This document shows, one piece after another, positions 5,819 to 6,513 of a stretch of DNA of 6,513 nucleotides. Within the stretch, counting starts at the first letter, position 1. Every line of letters starts with the position of its first letter. A program made the translations under genes and the position numbers. The DNA is from Bacteroidales bacterium (GTDB taxonomy: Bacteria > Bacteroidota > Bacteroidia > Bacteroidales > JALTDM01), in NCBI GenBank assembly GCA_027073875.1, contig JALTEO010000301.1, positions 1-6,513 of the forward strand, read 5' to 3'. The notes under the pieces are model-generated. The model was not told the DNA's origin. It did no database searches and was given only the letters and a program-made list of their open reading frames with translations.

Positions 5819-5873
5819 AAATATCTAAAATATTACTATATATAGAAAATATAGTATCATAAGTAAGATATTT
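5819..5873. terminator. Nested inverted repeat between convergent genes, possible bidirectional terminator
   Basis: An inner 8-bp stem, TACTATAT (5834-5841) with ATATAGTA (5849-5856) and a 7-nt loop, is nested in an outer 8-bp stem, AAATATCT (5819-5826) with AGATATTT (5866-5873). The outer right arm overlaps the trkH stop codon. Nearly all pairs are A-T and no clean T run follows, so it is a weak terminator at best; its position between two converging 3' ends is the main argument. Confidence 0.35.
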
Positions 5874-6513
5874 AAAATCCTTTCCAGAAGGCAGGTGTAA
5901 ACAGAATTATCAGCGGATAGATTTCCAGTCGTCCAAGTAGCATTGTAATCGTCAACAAGATTTTTCCGCCAACGGGAATCATGGCAAAATTACTTGCCGG
6001 ACCTACTTGCCCGAAACCGGGACCAATACCCCCCATTGTTGTTAATACGGAACCTACCGAGGTATTTAAATCCACATCCATAGCAAGCATTATCAGTGTG
6101 CCGACGGCAAATATAGCGATATAAATAAAAATATAATTAATAATAGAGGTAGCAGCAGTAAAACTAACCGGTTTGCCGTTGTATTTGATAGATAATACGG
6201 CATTGGGGTGAATTAACTTTTTGAACATCAGAGCGATTCGCTTAAAGAATATTAAATGTCTGATGACCTTGATACCGCCTCCGGTAGAACCGGCTGAAGC
6301 ACCGACAAACATTAACAGGAAAATGATAAAGATAGCCAACCGTGGCCAGTGCAAATAATCATCGGTTGCAAATCCTGTGGCAGTAATGATAGAACTTACC
6401 TGAAAAAAAGCATCGCGGAAAGCATATTCGAATGATACGGGATTGGCGTAATACAATAGTCCTGTAATGGCTCCGCCTGCCAGTAAAATGATAGTGATAT
6501 AGAGTCGTAATTC
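5872..6513 (-). CDS. trkH: Trk-type potassium transporter, membrane subunit (C-terminal part)
   Basis: The reading frame is open to the right edge, so this is the last 213 residues of a protein usually near 480-500 long; the true start lies beyond the window. It is the pore-forming inner-membrane subunit of Trk potassium uptake, normally gated by cytoplasmic TrkA. In visible numbering, a membrane helix (about 4-24) leads to the third pore helix and filter 'SSIITATGFATDDY' (40-53). The next helix ends in the Gly/Ser-rich gating loop 'GASAGSTGGGIKVIR' (71-85), diagnostic of TrkH/KtrB. A basic cytoplasmic stretch (86-115), another helix (about 122-145), and the fourth filter 'TTMGGIGPGFG' (158-168) follow, and the last helix carries 'LLGRLEIYPLIILF' (192-205). 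The intact C-terminus 'TPAFWKGF' suggests a functional gene. No trkA lies downstream, so it would be upstream or elsewhere. The gene converges with the sigma gene. Confidence 0.93.
   Translation of the reverse strand, partial: ELRLYITIILLAGGAITGLLYYANPVSFEYAFRDAFFQVSSIITATGFATDDYLHWPRLAIFIIFLLMFVGASAGSTGGGIKVIRHLIFFKRIALMFKKLIHPNAVLSIKYNGKPVSFTAATSIINYIFIYIAIFAVGTLIMLAMDVDLNTSVGSVLTTMGGIGPGFGQVGPASNFAMIPVGGKILLTITMLLGRLEIYPLIILFTPAFWKGF

Noticed and set aside
5791..5862. 23-codon open frame starting ATG at 5791 in the sigma-trkH spacer
   Set aside because: Very short, AT-driven composition, no ribosome binding site, no recognisable motif; mentioned only as part of the possible short transcript.

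Overview
The window is AT-rich chromosomal DNA that most likely comes from a member of the Bacteroidota. Three things point there: TAnnTTTG-type -7 promoter elements near several gene starts, mostly absent Shine-Dalgarno sequences, and protein types typical of the phylum (a stand-alone RRM protein, a barrel protein ending in Phe, and a UvrA starting 'MPEITIKNAQEHNLKN'). The species cannot be read from the sequence. The content is largely housekeeping, and I see no evidence for a defence island, CRISPR array, transposase or prophage.

Layout from left to right: (1) the 3' end of an outer-membrane beta-barrel protein gene (+, ends at 313); (2) a small single-domain RRM RNA-binding protein gene (+, 389-637) with its own TAnnTTTG promoter and a very clear intrinsic terminator (681-713); (3) a repeat-bearing spacer (714-938); (4) fabG, a 3-oxoacyl-ACP reductase (-, 939-1685); (5) a 375-nt spacer (1686-2060) holding the fabG promoter, two degenerate dispersed repeats and two kinds of 7-bp tandem repeat; (6) a complete uvrA (-, 2061-4871); (7) a divergent 150-nt control region; (8) an ECF-type sigma-70 factor gene (+, 5022-5612) with an exceptionally strong Shine-Dalgarno; (9) an AT-rich spacer (5613-5871) with an orphan promoter match and a nested inverted repeat; (10) the 3' part of trkH, a potassium transporter (-, runs off the right edge).

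The genes do not form one pathway. fabG serves fatty acid elongation, uvrA nucleotide excision repair, trkH potassium uptake, the RRM protein probably RNA metabolism, and the sigma factor an unknown regulon. uvrA and the sigma gene are divergent neighbours, and the sigma and trkH genes converge on the nested inverted repeat.

The most interesting points are regulatory and repetitive: the sigma leader with two anti-SD-complementary motifs 47 nt apart (unusual in a phylum that largely ignores SD), no adjacent anti-sigma gene, the U8 tract directly against the RRM gene's start codon, and the repeat-dense spacers around fabG.
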